Assembly: GCF_015158295.1 (NCBI RefSeq)
Contig: NZ_JACDXV010000001.1
Coordinates: forward strand, 1-64,000
Origin: Devosia faecipullorum
GTDB taxonomy: Bacteria > Pseudomonadota > Alphaproteobacteria > Rhizobiales > Devosiaceae
Direction: 5' to 3'
Length of the DNA stretch: 64,000 nt
This document shows, piece by piece, positions 25,812 through 33,553 of the stretch (position 1 is its first letter; each line of letters opens with the position of its first letter). Under the pieces are notes generated by a model, which saw nothing but the letters and a program-made list of their open reading frames with translations, was not told the DNA's origin and made no database searches. A program made the position numbers and the translations under genes.

Positions 25812-27068
25812 CTACTTCCAGCTCACCATCAGCCGCTCCAGCCCGTGGAAATGGTACACATTCCCATAGCGCGGCGGCTCAACGAGCCTGAGCTTCGGCA
25901 GGCGCTCGAACAGAACACTCATCGCCTCCTGCAATTCGATCCGCGCCAGCGGCGCACCAATGCAGAAATGAATGCCGGCGCCGAAGCTGACATTGGCGCC
26001 ATCGGTGCGGAAGGGATCAAAGGTGTCGGCATTGCTGAACCTGTTGGGGTCACGGTTCGCGGCACCCAGCATCAGGCCCACAACATCGCCCTTGCGCAGC
26101 GGAATGCCTGCCAGTTCGGTGTCTTCCAGCGCGTAGCGCGTGAACAGATGCAACGGCGCATCGAAGCGCAGGCATTCTTCCACGCTCGCCGCGGCCTGTT
26201 CCGGCGTCGCGAACAGGCTTTGCGGATCGAGCCCGCTTTCGAGAATGGACTTCACCCCGTTGCCGGTCGTGTGCACCGTAGCCTCATGCCCGGCATTGAG
26301 CAGCAGGATCGTGGTGGACATCACCTCATCGTCGTTGAGCACGTCGCCATCGCGATCACTGGTCAGCATATGGGTAAGCAGGTCTTCGCGCGGCACCTTG
26401 CGCCGTTCGGCAATCACCTCGCGCAGATAGGCCATGAAATCGGCCGCCGCCTGATTGGCGTCTAGCTCGGTTTCGCGGGTGACGTTGTACATATACATGG
26501 TCACCATGCGGTTGGACCAATTGAGCAGTTGCGGCGCCATTTCCGCCGGCAGGCCGATCATCTCGGCGATGACGATAGCCGGGATCGGGGCGGCAAAAGC
26601 CTTGATCAGATCAACGCTGTCTTCGCCCTCGAACGCGTCGATCATTTCATGCGCCAGTTGGCGGATACGGGGGCGCAATTGCTCCACCTGTCGCGACACG
26701 AAGGCCCGATTGACCAGGGTGCGCAGCCGCGTATGGGCCTTGGCCTCGAGGTTAAGGAGCGAATATTTTTCCGTGAGGTCGAAATCGGCCGTGTGCGGCT
26801 TGGGCTCCGGCAGGCCGATTTCCTCGCGGCTGGCGACATGCAGGATGTCCCGGCCAAACCGCTTGTCGCGCAGAAGAGCGCTGACGGTCTTGAAATCGGC
26901 AAAGCACCAATGCCCGTATTCCTCCCAGAAAAACCCTGGATGGCTCCGGTTCTGTTGCGCATAGAAGGGATAGGGGTTCTGATAAAATGCCTCGTCCTGC
27001 GGCCGCGCGCTGGCGCGCAGATGGGCGGGGACGTCGGCAATCGGCTTGATCTGAAGAATGGAGGCCAT
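25812..27068 (-). CDS. cytochrome P450
   Basis: A 418-residue soluble class I P450 monooxygenase. The heme-binding loop is FGAGIHFCIGAPLARIEL, with the axial cysteine. The I helix is LLNAGHEATVHTTGNG; the usual oxygen-activating acid/alcohol pair is at Glu-Ala-Thr. The K-helix ExxR motif is found at EECLRFDAP. Substrate is unknown; sequences of this look (LRDKRFGRD near the N-terminus, TEKYSLLNLEAKAHTRLRTLV in helix C) are widespread in Hyphomicrobiales. No ferredoxin partner lies nearby. It is divergent from a 75-residue conserved gene, and converges with the transporter gene. Confidence 0.93.
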   Translation of the reverse strand: MASILQIKPIADVPAHLRASARPQDEAFYQNPYPFYAQQNRSHPGFFWEEYGHWCFADFKTVSALLRDKRFGRDILHVASREEIGLPEPKPHTADFDLTEKYSLLNLEAKAHTRLRTLVNRAFVSRQVEQLRPRIRQLAHEMIDAFEGEDSVDLIKAFAAPIPAIVIAEMIGLPAEMAPQLLNWSNRMVTMYMYNVTRETELDANQAAADFMAYLREVIAERRKVPREDLLTHMLTSDRDGDVLNDDEVMSTTILLLNAGHEATVHTTGNGVKSILESGLDPQSLFATPEQAAASVEECLRFDAPLHLFTRYALEDTELAGIPLRKGDVVGLMLGAANRDPNRFSNADTFDPFRTDGANVSFGAGIHFCIGAPLARIELQEAMSVLFERLPKLRLVEPPRYGNVYHFHGLERLMVSWK

Positions 27069-27201
27069 GGGTCTCTGAGCGTGAAAACTTTTGATCGACT
27101 GGTCAAATCTATGCCGACTTTGCGCCCGTGCCTATGACCCCGCCTTGCTCCCGGCGAAAAAATCGCTAGGGAAGGGGCCAAGAATTTCGAGGAGCACTCT
27201 C

Positions 27202-27429
27202 GTGAGCGACATCACCGTCTCTGCCGCCATCGACGCCATTTACGAATCCCTGCGCAACGACAATGCCGACCTGGACGATCATATCGCTGCGCTCAAGGCC
27301 GCCATGACCAGCGAAGGCGCCAAGGAGGCCGTGTTCGAGACTGGCAAGCTGGCCCAGCCCAACCGGCAGGGCCGCAAGCTAATGCAGGCTTACTTCAAGA
27401 AAAAGGGCATCGCGATCAGTTTTGCCTGA
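27202..27429 (+). CDS. small conserved hypothetical protein
   Basis: A 75-residue helical protein: AAIDAIYESLRNDNADLDDHIAALKAAM, then EAVFETGKLAQPNRQGRKLMQAYFKKKG. The GTG at 27202 is the start, because AGGAG lies eight bases before it and the protein begins there; the longer frame to 27091 has no conserved sequence. I recall this compact acidic-then-basic form as common in alphaproteobacteria, without known function. It lies between the P450 promoter region and clpP. Confidence 0.7.
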   Translation: MSDITVSAAIDAIYESLRNDNADLDDHIAALKAAMTSEGAKEAVFETGKLAQPNRQGRKLMQAYFKKKGIAISFA

Positions 27430-27469
27430 GGCGAAGCGGAAAGAGCGTTCACCTTAGTGCCGCGCTGCT

Positions 27470-27501
27470 ATTGAAGCCTGCCTCATTGCCGCCTATCTGT
27501 G
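27470..27501 (+). promoter_or_regulatory. candidate sigma32 (RpoH) promoter of clpP
   Basis: ATTG (27470-27473), 18 bases, then CCTATCTGTG (27492-27501). The known alphaproteobacterial heat-shock pattern is CTTG-N17-18-CYTATNTNNG. The -10 part fits at every defined base; the -35 part differs by one base. It lies 165 bp before clpP. Confidence 0.5.
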
Positions 27502-27665
27502 CCTTTACCGCCCGTTAAGGCGGTATCGCCTGCAATTGGCCAGTCGCGCCGATTCGATTTTCCTGGCACGTCTGCCGCCGTTGCGCGTTCGGGGCAGGGC
27601 GTCGTCCAAAACAACCAAGCCGGCCGCCGGTCCGCGACACGGTGGTGAGGCCAAGGGGCTTTCAT

Positions 27666-28295
27666 ATGCGGGATCCGCACGATCTTTACATGAATACGCT
27701 CGTTCCCATGGTGGTCGAGCAGTCGAACCGTGGCGAACGCGCCTTCGACATCTATTCGCGCCTGCTGCGCGAGCGCATCATTTTCGTGACCGGCGTAGTC
27801 GAGGACAATATGGCCTCGCTGATCGTCGCACAGCTGCTGTTCCTCGAATCGGAAAATCCGAAAAAAGAAATCGCCATGTACATCAACTCGCCCGGCGGCG
27901 TGGTGACGGCTGGTCTTTCCATCTACGATACCATGCAGTTCATTCGCCCCGCCGTTGCCACCATGGTGATGGGGCAGGCGGCGTCCATGGGCTCGCTGCT
28001 GCTCGCAGCCGGCGAAAAGGGCATGCGAACCAGCCTGCCCAATTCGCGCGTCATGGTTCACCAGCCTTCGGGCGGTTTCCAGGGCCAGGTTACCGACATC
28101 CTGATTCACGCCAGGGAAGTCGAAGGCTTGAAGCGCCGTCTTAATCAGATTTATGAAAAGCACACTGGCCGCACCTATGAGGAAATCGAGAACGCCCTTG
28201 AGCGCGATCGTTTCCTGTCGCCGGAAGAGGCTCAGGCCTTCGGGCTTATCGACAGCGTGATGGAAAAGCGCGCCGTGCCTGAGGCATCCGCCTGA
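27666..28295 (+). CDS. clpP: ATP-dependent Clp protease proteolytic subunit
   Basis: A 209-residue serine peptidase that forms the 14-subunit barrel used by ClpX and ClpA for protein turnover. The catalytic triad is visible: Ser107 (GQAASMGS), His132 (MVHQP), Asp181 (ERDRFLS). The conserved handle region, [19 protein letters not shown], is intact. ATG 27666 has AAGGGG upstream; a GTG at 27642 is also in frame. It is separated from clpX by 175 bp, and so likely has its own promoter, with a heat-shock type candidate at 27470. Confidence 0.97.
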   Translation: MRDPHDLYMNTLVPMVVEQSNRGERAFDIYSRLLRERIIFVTGVVEDNMASLIVAQLLFLESENPKKEIAMYINSPGGVVTAGLSIYDTMQFIRPAVATMVMGQAASMGSLLLAAGEKGMRTSLPNSRVMVHQPSGGFQGQVTDILIHAREVEGLKRRLNQIYEKHTGRTYEEIENALERDRFLSPEEAQAFGLIDSVMEKRAVPEASA

Positions 28296-28360
28296 GGTCG
28301 AGCTGCGTTAAGCACAATGCTGCTGCGCCGTGGACTGTGATCCATGTGCAATTGCACCCA

Positions 28361-28389
28361 GCCGGAACGGCCTTTAAGGTCGTTTCGGC
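28361..28389 (+). terminator. hairpin after clpP, possible terminator
   Basis: A 12-bp stem including two G-U pairs: 28361-28372 with 28378-28389, loop TTTAA. The downstream sequence is only moderately T-rich (cttagactttcttt), so it may weaken rather than stop readthrough into clpX. A 12-bp palindrome, gtgcaattgcac, lies just before it at 28346-28357. Confidence 0.45.
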
Positions 28390-28441
28390 TTAGACTTTCT
28401 TTATGTCTTGAGCGTTACGCTTTAGGGTAATGCTTGAATTT

Positions 28442-28463
28442 GGGGGCCGCTGGCCCCCGGGAG
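28442..28463 (+). promoter_or_regulatory. hairpin abutting the clpX ribosome binding site
   Basis: GGGGGCC (28442-28448), loop gct, GGCCCCC (28452-28458), followed at once by GGGAG (28459-28463), the likely ribosome binding site, and ATG at 28471. Such a stable stem right before the site could tune translation or mark an RNA end. Confidence 0.4.
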
Positions 28464-28470
28464 TGACTGG

Positions 28471-29748
28471 ATGTCCAAAGAGACAACGAACGGCGAAACG
28501 TCCAAGAACACGCTTTATTGCTCGTTCTGCGGCAAGTCCCAGCACGAAGTCCGTAAGCTGATCGCCGGTCCGACCGTGTTCATCTGCGATGAATGCGTCG
28601 AGCTGTGCATGGACATCATTCGCGAAGAGAACAAGACCTCCATGGTCAAGTCCTCCGAGGGCGTGCCCACACCCGCAGAAATCTGCAAGGTGCTGGACGA
28701 TTACGTCATCGGCCAGGCGCGCGCCAAGAAGGTACTCTCGGTTGCGGTGCATAACCACTACAAGCGCCTGCACCATGCCGCCAAGAACCAGGATATTGAG
28801 CTGTCCAAGTCCAATATTCTGCTGATCGGCCCCACCGGCTCGGGCAAGACGCTGCTGGCGCAGACCCTCGCCCGCATCATCGACGTGCCGTTCACCATGG
28901 CCGACGCCACTACGCTGACCGAGGCCGGCTATGTGGGCGAAGATGTCGAGAACATCATCCTCAAGCTGCTCCAGGCCGCCGACTACAATGTCGAGAAAGC
29001 CCAGCGCGGCATCGTCTATATCGACGAAGTGGACAAGATTTCCCGCAAGTCGGACAATCCTTCGATAACCCGCGATGTATCGGGCGAGGGCGTGCAGCAG
29101 GCCCTGCTGAAGATCATGGAAGGCACCGTTGCCTCCGTGCCGCCCCAGGGTGGCCGCAAGCATCCGCAGCAGGAATTCCTGCAGGTCGATACGACGAATA
29201 TCCTGTTCATTTGCGGTGGCGCCTTTGCAGGCCTCGAACGCATCATTTCGGCGCGTGGCGAAGGCTCGGGCATCGGCTTCTCGGCCACGGTCAAGGATCC
29301 CCAGGATCGCCGCGTCGGCCAGATCCTGGCGGAAGTCGAGCCGGAAGATCTGGTCCGTTTCGGCCTGATCCCGGAATTCATCGGCCGCCTGCCAAACCTG
29401 GCGACGCTCGAAGACCTCGACGTACCCGCGCTCATCGAGATCCTGACCTCGCCCAAGAACGCTCTGGTTCGTCAGTATCAGCGCCTGTTCCAGATGGAAG
29501 AGGTTGAGTTAACCTTCCACGAAGACGCCCTCAAGGCCATTGCCGAGAAGGCCATCGAGCGCAAGACCGGCGCGCGCGGCCTGCGCTCAATCATGGAAGC
29601 GATCCTGCTCGACACCATGTACGATCTGCCCTCGCTTGAAGGCGTCGAAGAAGTGGTGATTTCCGAAGACGTGGTGCGCGGCAAGGATGTCCGCCCGCTC
29701 TACATCTATTCGGAGCGCAAGAAGGAAGAGGCCCCGGCCTCCGCTTGA
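28471..29748 (+). CDS. clpX: ATP-dependent Clp protease ATP-binding subunit ClpX
   Basis: A 425-residue AAA+ unfoldase that feeds substrates to ClpP. The N-terminal zinc-binding domain has Cys17, Cys20, Cys39 and Cys42 ([19 protein letters not shown]). The ATPase core has Walker A GPTGSGKT, Walker [11 protein letters not shown], the pore loop GYVGEDVE, and the IGF-type loop region. The C-terminus, KKEEAPASA, is short, as usual. Full length and intact. The gene follows clpP and precedes lon, the standard alphaproteobacterial order. Confidence 0.98.
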   Translation: MSKETTNGETSKNTLYCSFCGKSQHEVRKLIAGPTVFICDECVELCMDIIREENKTSMVKSSEGVPTPAEICKVLDDYVIGQARAKKVLSVAVHNHYKRLHHAAKNQDIELSKSNILLIGPTGSGKTLLAQTLARIIDVPFTMADATTLTEAGYVGEDVENIILKLLQAADYNVEKAQRGIVYIDEVDKISRKSDNPSITRDVSGEGVQQALLKIMEGTVASVPPQGGRKHPQQEFLQVDTTNILFICGGAFAGLERIISARGEGSGIGFSATVKDPQDRRVGQILAEVEPEDLVRFGLIPEFIGRLPNLATLEDLDVPALIEILTSPKNALVRQYQRLFQMEEVELTFHEDALKAIAEKAIERKTGARGLRSIMEAILLDTMYDLPSLEGVEEVVISEDVVRGKDVRPLYIYSERKKEEAPASA

Positions 29749-29770
29749 TCGGCAGTGAAATGTTTCGGAA

Positions 29771-29798
29771 CGCCGGGTCACGCACCCGGCGTTTTTGT
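29771..29798 (+). terminator. rho-independent terminator after clpX
   Basis: An 8-bp perfect stem, CGCCGGGT (29771-29778) with ACCCGGCG (29784-29791), loop cacgc, followed by TTTTTGTTT. Confidence 0.88.
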
Positions 29799-29956
29799 TT
29801 ACCTGCCATTGCCTGCGGACTTCAGGGCAGGGGCATGATGCGCGTCGCGAAAATCGGACGCATCCGTTCCGGATGCTAGGCACAAGGCTGTTTCCGGCAT
29901 CGGCACATATCTCCTGTGCGTAGTAACGGTAATGGTCACAAAAGCGCTAAGGTTGA

Positions 29957-29984
29957 CTTGCGGGCGCGGCCTTCCACCCTATTT
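29957..29984 (+). promoter_or_regulatory. candidate sigma32 (RpoH) promoter of lon
   Basis: CTTG (29957-29960), 17 bases, CCTATTT (29978-29984). This fits the alphaproteobacterial heat-shock consensus CTTG-N17-18-CYTATNT at every defined position up to the last G. It lies about 95 bp before lon, a classic heat-shock gene. Confidence 0.62.
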
Positions 29985-30078
29985 ATTAACCTGAATCGCC
30001 CAGCCTTCTGGACTGGGCAGTCGCAATACGGGCGCGCTACAAATTCCTCCCTCCGGCGCGCCTCGGAAAGGAAATGTG

Positions 30079-32505
30079 ATGTCGGAAGTTACTTCCACCG
30101 GCGAAACCAGCCGGGACCGGGTCTATCCGGTTCTCCCCCTGCGCGACATCGTCGTCTTCCCCGGCATGATCGTGCCGCTGTTCGTCGGCCGAGAAAAATC
30201 GGTCAAGGCGCTTGAAGAAGTCATGCGCGACGACAAGCACATTCTCGTCGTGACCCAGAAGAACGCTCAGGACGACGATCCTGCGCCCGATCAGATCTAC
30301 CCCACCGGCACCATCGCCACAGTGCTGCAATTGCTGAAATTGCCGGACGGCACCGTCAAGGTGCTGGTCGAGGGCTTGAGCCGCGCCAATATCGACCGCT
30401 ACCTCCAGACCGACGAATATTTCGAGGCCGAGGCATCGACCTTGTCGGAGCCCGAAGAGGACGCGACGGAAACCGAGGCATTGGCCCGATCGGCGCAGTC
30501 CGAATTCGAAAACTACGTCAAGCTCAACAAGAAGATTTCTGCTGAAGTCGTTGCTGCCGTTGGCCAGATCGAGAATGCGAGCAAGCTGGCCGATACCATT
30601 GCTAGCCATCTCGTCATCAAGATTCCCGAGAAGGAAGATCTGCTGCTCACCGTTTCGGTGATCGAGCGGCTCCAGAAGGTCATCGGCCTGATGGAAGGCG
30701 AAATCGGCGTCCTGCAGGTCGAAAAGCGCATCCGCTCCCGCGTCAAGCGGCAGATGGAAAAGACACAGCGCGAATATTACCTCAACGAGCAGATGAAGGC
30801 GATCCAGCGCGAGCTGGGCGACGGCGAAGACGGCGCCAACGAGATCACCGAACTCGAAGATCGCGTGGCCAAGACCAAGCTTTCCAAGGAAGCGCGCGCC
30901 AAGGCCGATGGTGAAATCAAGAAGCTCAAGGGCATGAGCCCGATGTCGGCCGAAGCCACGGTCGTGCGCAATTACCTCGACACACTGCTTGGCTTGCCCT
31001 GGGGCAAGAAGAGCAAGGTCAAGCGCGACCTCGTCCTGGCCGAGAAGGTGCTGGACGCGGACCATTACGGGCTGGAAAAGGTCAAGGAGCGCATCCTTGA
31101 ATATCTGGCCGTGCAGGCGCGTACCGGCACGCTCAGGGGCCCGATCCTCTGCCTCGTCGGCCCTCCGGGCGTTGGCAAGACTTCTTTGGGCAAGTCCATC
31201 GCCAAGGCGACGGGCCGCGAATTCGTGCGCATGGCGCTTGGCGGCGTGCGGGATGAAGCCGAAATCCGCGGCCACCGCCGCACCTATATTGGCTCCATGC
31301 CCGGCAAGATCATTCAGTCGCTGAAAAAGGTCGGTAAATCCAATCCGCTCTTCCTTCTCGACGAGATCGACAAGATGGGCCAGGATTTCCGGGGTGATCC
31401 GTCCTCGGCGCTGCTCGAAGTGCTCGATCCGGAGCAGAACAACACATTTGCCGATCACTATCTGGAAGTGGATTATGATCTGAGCGACGTGATGTTCGTG
31501 ACCACCTCGAACACGTTGAATATCCCCGGTCCGCTCATGGACCGCATGGAGATCATTCGCCTCTCGGGTTACACCGAGGAGGAGAAGCACGCCATTGCCA
31601 AGCAGCACCTGATCCCTGAAACCATTCGGGAAAACGGCCTGGCTCATGGCGAATTCGTGCTCTCTGACGAGATGCTGATGAAGGTCATTCGCGGCTATAC
31701 CCGCGAAGCCGGCGTCCGCAATCTCAAGCGCGAAATCTCCAAGCTGATGCGCAAGGCGATCACCGACATCGTCCGCACCAAGGTGAAGACGATCGAGATC
31801 GATGATGAACGCCTGGCCAAATATCTCGGCCCGGTGATCTTCAAGCATGGCGAGATCGAAGCGGAATCGCAGGTCGGCTTGGTGACGGGCCTCGCCTGGA
31901 CCTCTGTCGGCGGCGAATTGCTGACCATTGAGGGCGTGATGACGCCGGGCAAGGGCCGCATGTCGGTCACCGGCAACATCAAGGAAGTGATGAAGGAATC
32001 GCTCACGGCAGCGACGGCCTATGTGAAATCGCGAAGCATCGATTACGGCATCAAGCCGCCAATGTTCGACACGCGCGATATCCACGTCCATCTGCCTGAA
32101 GGCGCCACCCCCAAGGATGGCCCGTCGGCCGGCATTGGTCTGGCGACGGCCATCGTTTCGGTAATGACCGGTATTCCGGTGCGCAATGATGTTGCCATGA
32201 CCGGCGAGATCACGTTGCGGGGCAGGGTACTTCCAATCGGCGGTCTCAAGGAAAAGCTCCTTGCGGCGCTGCGCGGCGGCATCAAGACCGTGCTCATTCC
32301 TGAAGAGAATGTCCGTGATCTCCAGGAGATCCCGGACATCGTCAAGGAAGGCATGGAAATCGTGCCCGTCAGCCGCATGGATCAGGTGATCGAGCGTGCT
32401 CTGGTACGCAAGCCCGAGCCCATCGAATGGGATTTCGACGCTGAACCGGCAGTGAGCGCTAAGGTCGACGTGGCCGACGACGGCGCCGCCAGCATCACGC
32501 ACTGA
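30079..32505 (+). CDS. lon: ATP-dependent endopeptidase La (Lon protease)
   Basis: A 808-residue AAA+ serine protease of the cytoplasm that degrades misfolded and regulatory proteins. Domains in order: the N-terminal substrate-binding LON domain (VLPLRDIVVFPGMIVPLFVG), a helical linker, the ATPase with Walker A GPPGVGKTSLGKS and Walker B FLLDEIDKMG, and the protease with catalytic Ser683 (KDGPSAGIG) and the lysine in GGLKEKLLAA. Full length. ATG 30079 is preferred to the GTG at 30076; GGAAAGGAA is just upstream. It has its own heat-shock-like promoter and terminator. Confidence 0.98.
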   Translation: MSEVTSTGETSRDRVYPVLPLRDIVVFPGMIVPLFVGREKSVKALEEVMRDDKHILVVTQKNAQDDDPAPDQIYPTGTIATVLQLLKLPDGTVKVLVEGLSRANIDRYLQTDEYFEAEASTLSEPEEDATETEALARSAQSEFENYVKLNKKISAEVVAAVGQIENASKLADTIASHLVIKIPEKEDLLLTVSVIERLQKVIGLMEGEIGVLQVEKRIRSRVKRQMEKTQREYYLNEQMKAIQRELGDGEDGANEITELEDRVAKTKLSKEARAKADGEIKKLKGMSPMSAEATVVRNYLDTLLGLPWGKKSKVKRDLVLAEKVLDADHYGLEKVKERILEYLAVQARTGTLRGPILCLVGPPGVGKTSLGKSIAKATGREFVRMALGGVRDEAEIRGHRRTYIGSMPGKIIQSLKKVGKSNPLFLLDEIDKMGQDFRGDPSSALLEVLDPEQNNTFADHYLEVDYDLSDVMFVTTSNTLNIPGPLMDRMEIIRLSGYTEEEKHAIAKQHLIPETIRENGLAHGEFVLSDEMLMKVIRGYTREAGVRNLKREISKLMRKAITDIVRTKVKTIEIDDERLAKYLGPVIFKHGEIEAESQVGLVTGLAWTSVGGELLTIEGVMTPGKGRMSVTGNIKEVMKESLTAATAYVKSRSIDYGIKPPMFDTRDIHVHLPEGATPKDGPSAGIGLATAIVSVMTGIPVRNDVAMTGEITLRGRVLPIGGLKEKLLAALRGGIKTVLIPEENVRDLQEIPDIVKEGMEIVPVSRMDQVIERALVRKPEPIEWDFDAEPAVSAKVDVADDGAASITH

Positions 32506-32525
32506 ACAAACCGATAAGAGCAACA

Positions 32526-32562
32526 AAAATGGCGGCCCCTCCGGGCCGCCATTTTCTTTTCC
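32526..32562 (+). terminator. rho-independent terminator after lon
   Basis: A 13-bp stem: AAAATGGCGGCCC (32526-32538) and GGGCCGCCATTTT (32543-32555), loop CTCC, then CTTTT. Very stable. Confidence 0.9.
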
Positions 32563-32589
32563 CGCAACCCATTCAAAATTTAGAGTTGA

Positions 32590-32601
32590 ATCTAATTAGA
32601 T
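32590..32601. promoter_or_regulatory. candidate ArsR/SdpR operator
   Basis: atctaattagat is a perfect 12-bp palindrome in an unusually AT-rich stretch (32576-32630), 37 bp before the regulator gene. ArsR-family autorepressors bind such AT-rich inverted repeats. Confidence 0.5.
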
Positions 32602-32637
32602 GGTTAGCTAAATAGAAATCAAGTAGATAGGCAGGTC

Positions 32638-32913
32638 ATGGCTGGCATCAACACGGTGTTCGAGGCGCTTTCCCATCCGGTCCGGCGCAAGATTCTGGCC
32701 CTTCTGAGGCAGGGTCCAATGAGCGCCGGTGCGTTGGCAGAGCATTTCGCGATCAGCCGGCCCACGCTGTCCGTGCACTTCAACAAGCTCAAGGAGGCCG
32801 AATTGGTGTCCGTCGAGCGGCAGGGCACGAGCCTTATTTATCATCTCAATATGAGCGTGCTCGAAGGCGCGCTGGCAGGGATTCTGGATCTGACGGAGCA
32901 AAGCAATGACTGA
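32638..32913 (+). CDS. ArsR-family regulator, SdpR-type autorepressor
   Basis: A 91-residue winged-helix repressor. The full domain is seen: VFEALSHPVRRKILALLRQGPMSAGALAEHFAISRPTLSVHFNKLKEAELVSVERQGTSLIYHL. There are no metal-binding cysteines, so it is not an arsenic or zinc sensor. In Bacillus, SdpR is the autorepressor of the sdpRI operon, and its activity is relieved when SdpI is engaged by toxin. The present gene overlaps an SdpI-type gene by 8 bp, the same layout. The name is given as a type, not as proof of equivalent function. Confidence 0.85.
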   Translation: MAGINTVFEALSHPVRRKILALLRQGPMSAGALAEHFAISRPTLSVHFNKLKEAELVSVERQGTSLIYHLNMSVLEGALAGILDLTEQSND

Positions 32914-33553
32914 TCGCCCCCTTCTCAATCGGTTCAATCAAATCCTGATCGCGGCCCTGGCTCTTGTGACCATTGCCGGCTTCCTGCTCGTGCCGCTGGG
33001 CAATACGTTGCCGATCCACTGGGACATCAACGGTGTGCCCGACAATTTTGCACCCGCGCCGGTCGCGCTGCTTCTTCCTGTCGCGATGGCGGGGTTTGTC
33101 ATCGGGCTGATCCTCGTTCTGCGGCGCAGCGGATTGCGCGCTGACATCGACGCAGGCCGCCATCTCGTTGAGGTCTCGAACAGCTTTGTGCTGCTATTGG
33201 CGATCCTGCTGTCGGGGATGACCATCCTGATCGGCATGGGGCATGAGGTCAGCGTGCCGCGGATTTTGACTTTCGCAATCGGCGCGATGCTGGTGTGCCT
33301 GGGGAATTATCTCCCCAAGACGCAGGCAAATCGCGTGGCCGGCGTGCGCGTTCCATGGACGCTGCGGAACCCGGCAAACTGGACGATTACCCATCGCTGG
33401 GCGGGATGGCTGACCATGCTGGGCGGCGCGGCGGCAATTCTGGCCGCGACCTTCATCACCACGCCCGCCACCCTGATTGTCGTGGTGCTGGCGGCCGCTT
33501 TGCTGCCGGCCATTGCCAGCATTGCCATCAGCTATGCCTTGTCGCGTCCATAA
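32906..33553 (+). CDS. SdpI-family membrane protein
   Basis: A 215-residue protein with six membrane helices. The N-terminal DUF1648 part has LPIHWDINGVPDNFAP; the C-terminal part has the hallmark VPWTLRNPANWTITHRWAGWL, that is, the NxxNWxxTHR motif of SdpI. In Bacillus subtilis SdpI gives immunity to the killing factor SdpC and signals to SdpR. No toxin gene is seen here. It is translationally coupled to the regulator (8-bp overlap) and converges with the fusion gene, whose last 26 bases overlap its own end. Confidence 0.87.
   Translation: MTDRPLLNRFNQILIAALALVTIAGFLLVPLGNTLPIHWDINGVPDNFAPAPVALLLPVAMAGFVIGLILVLRRSGLRADIDAGRHLVEVSNSFVLLLAILLSGMTILIGMGHEVSVPRILTFAIGAMLVCLGNYLPKTQANRVAGVRVPWTLRNPANWTITHRWAGWLTMLGGAAAILAATFITTPATLIVVVLAAALLPAIASIAISYALSRP

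Noticed and set aside
30037..32526. 829-residue minus-strand frame
   Set aside because: It is the complement of lon and rich in His/Arg/Gly; a GC-driven shadow.
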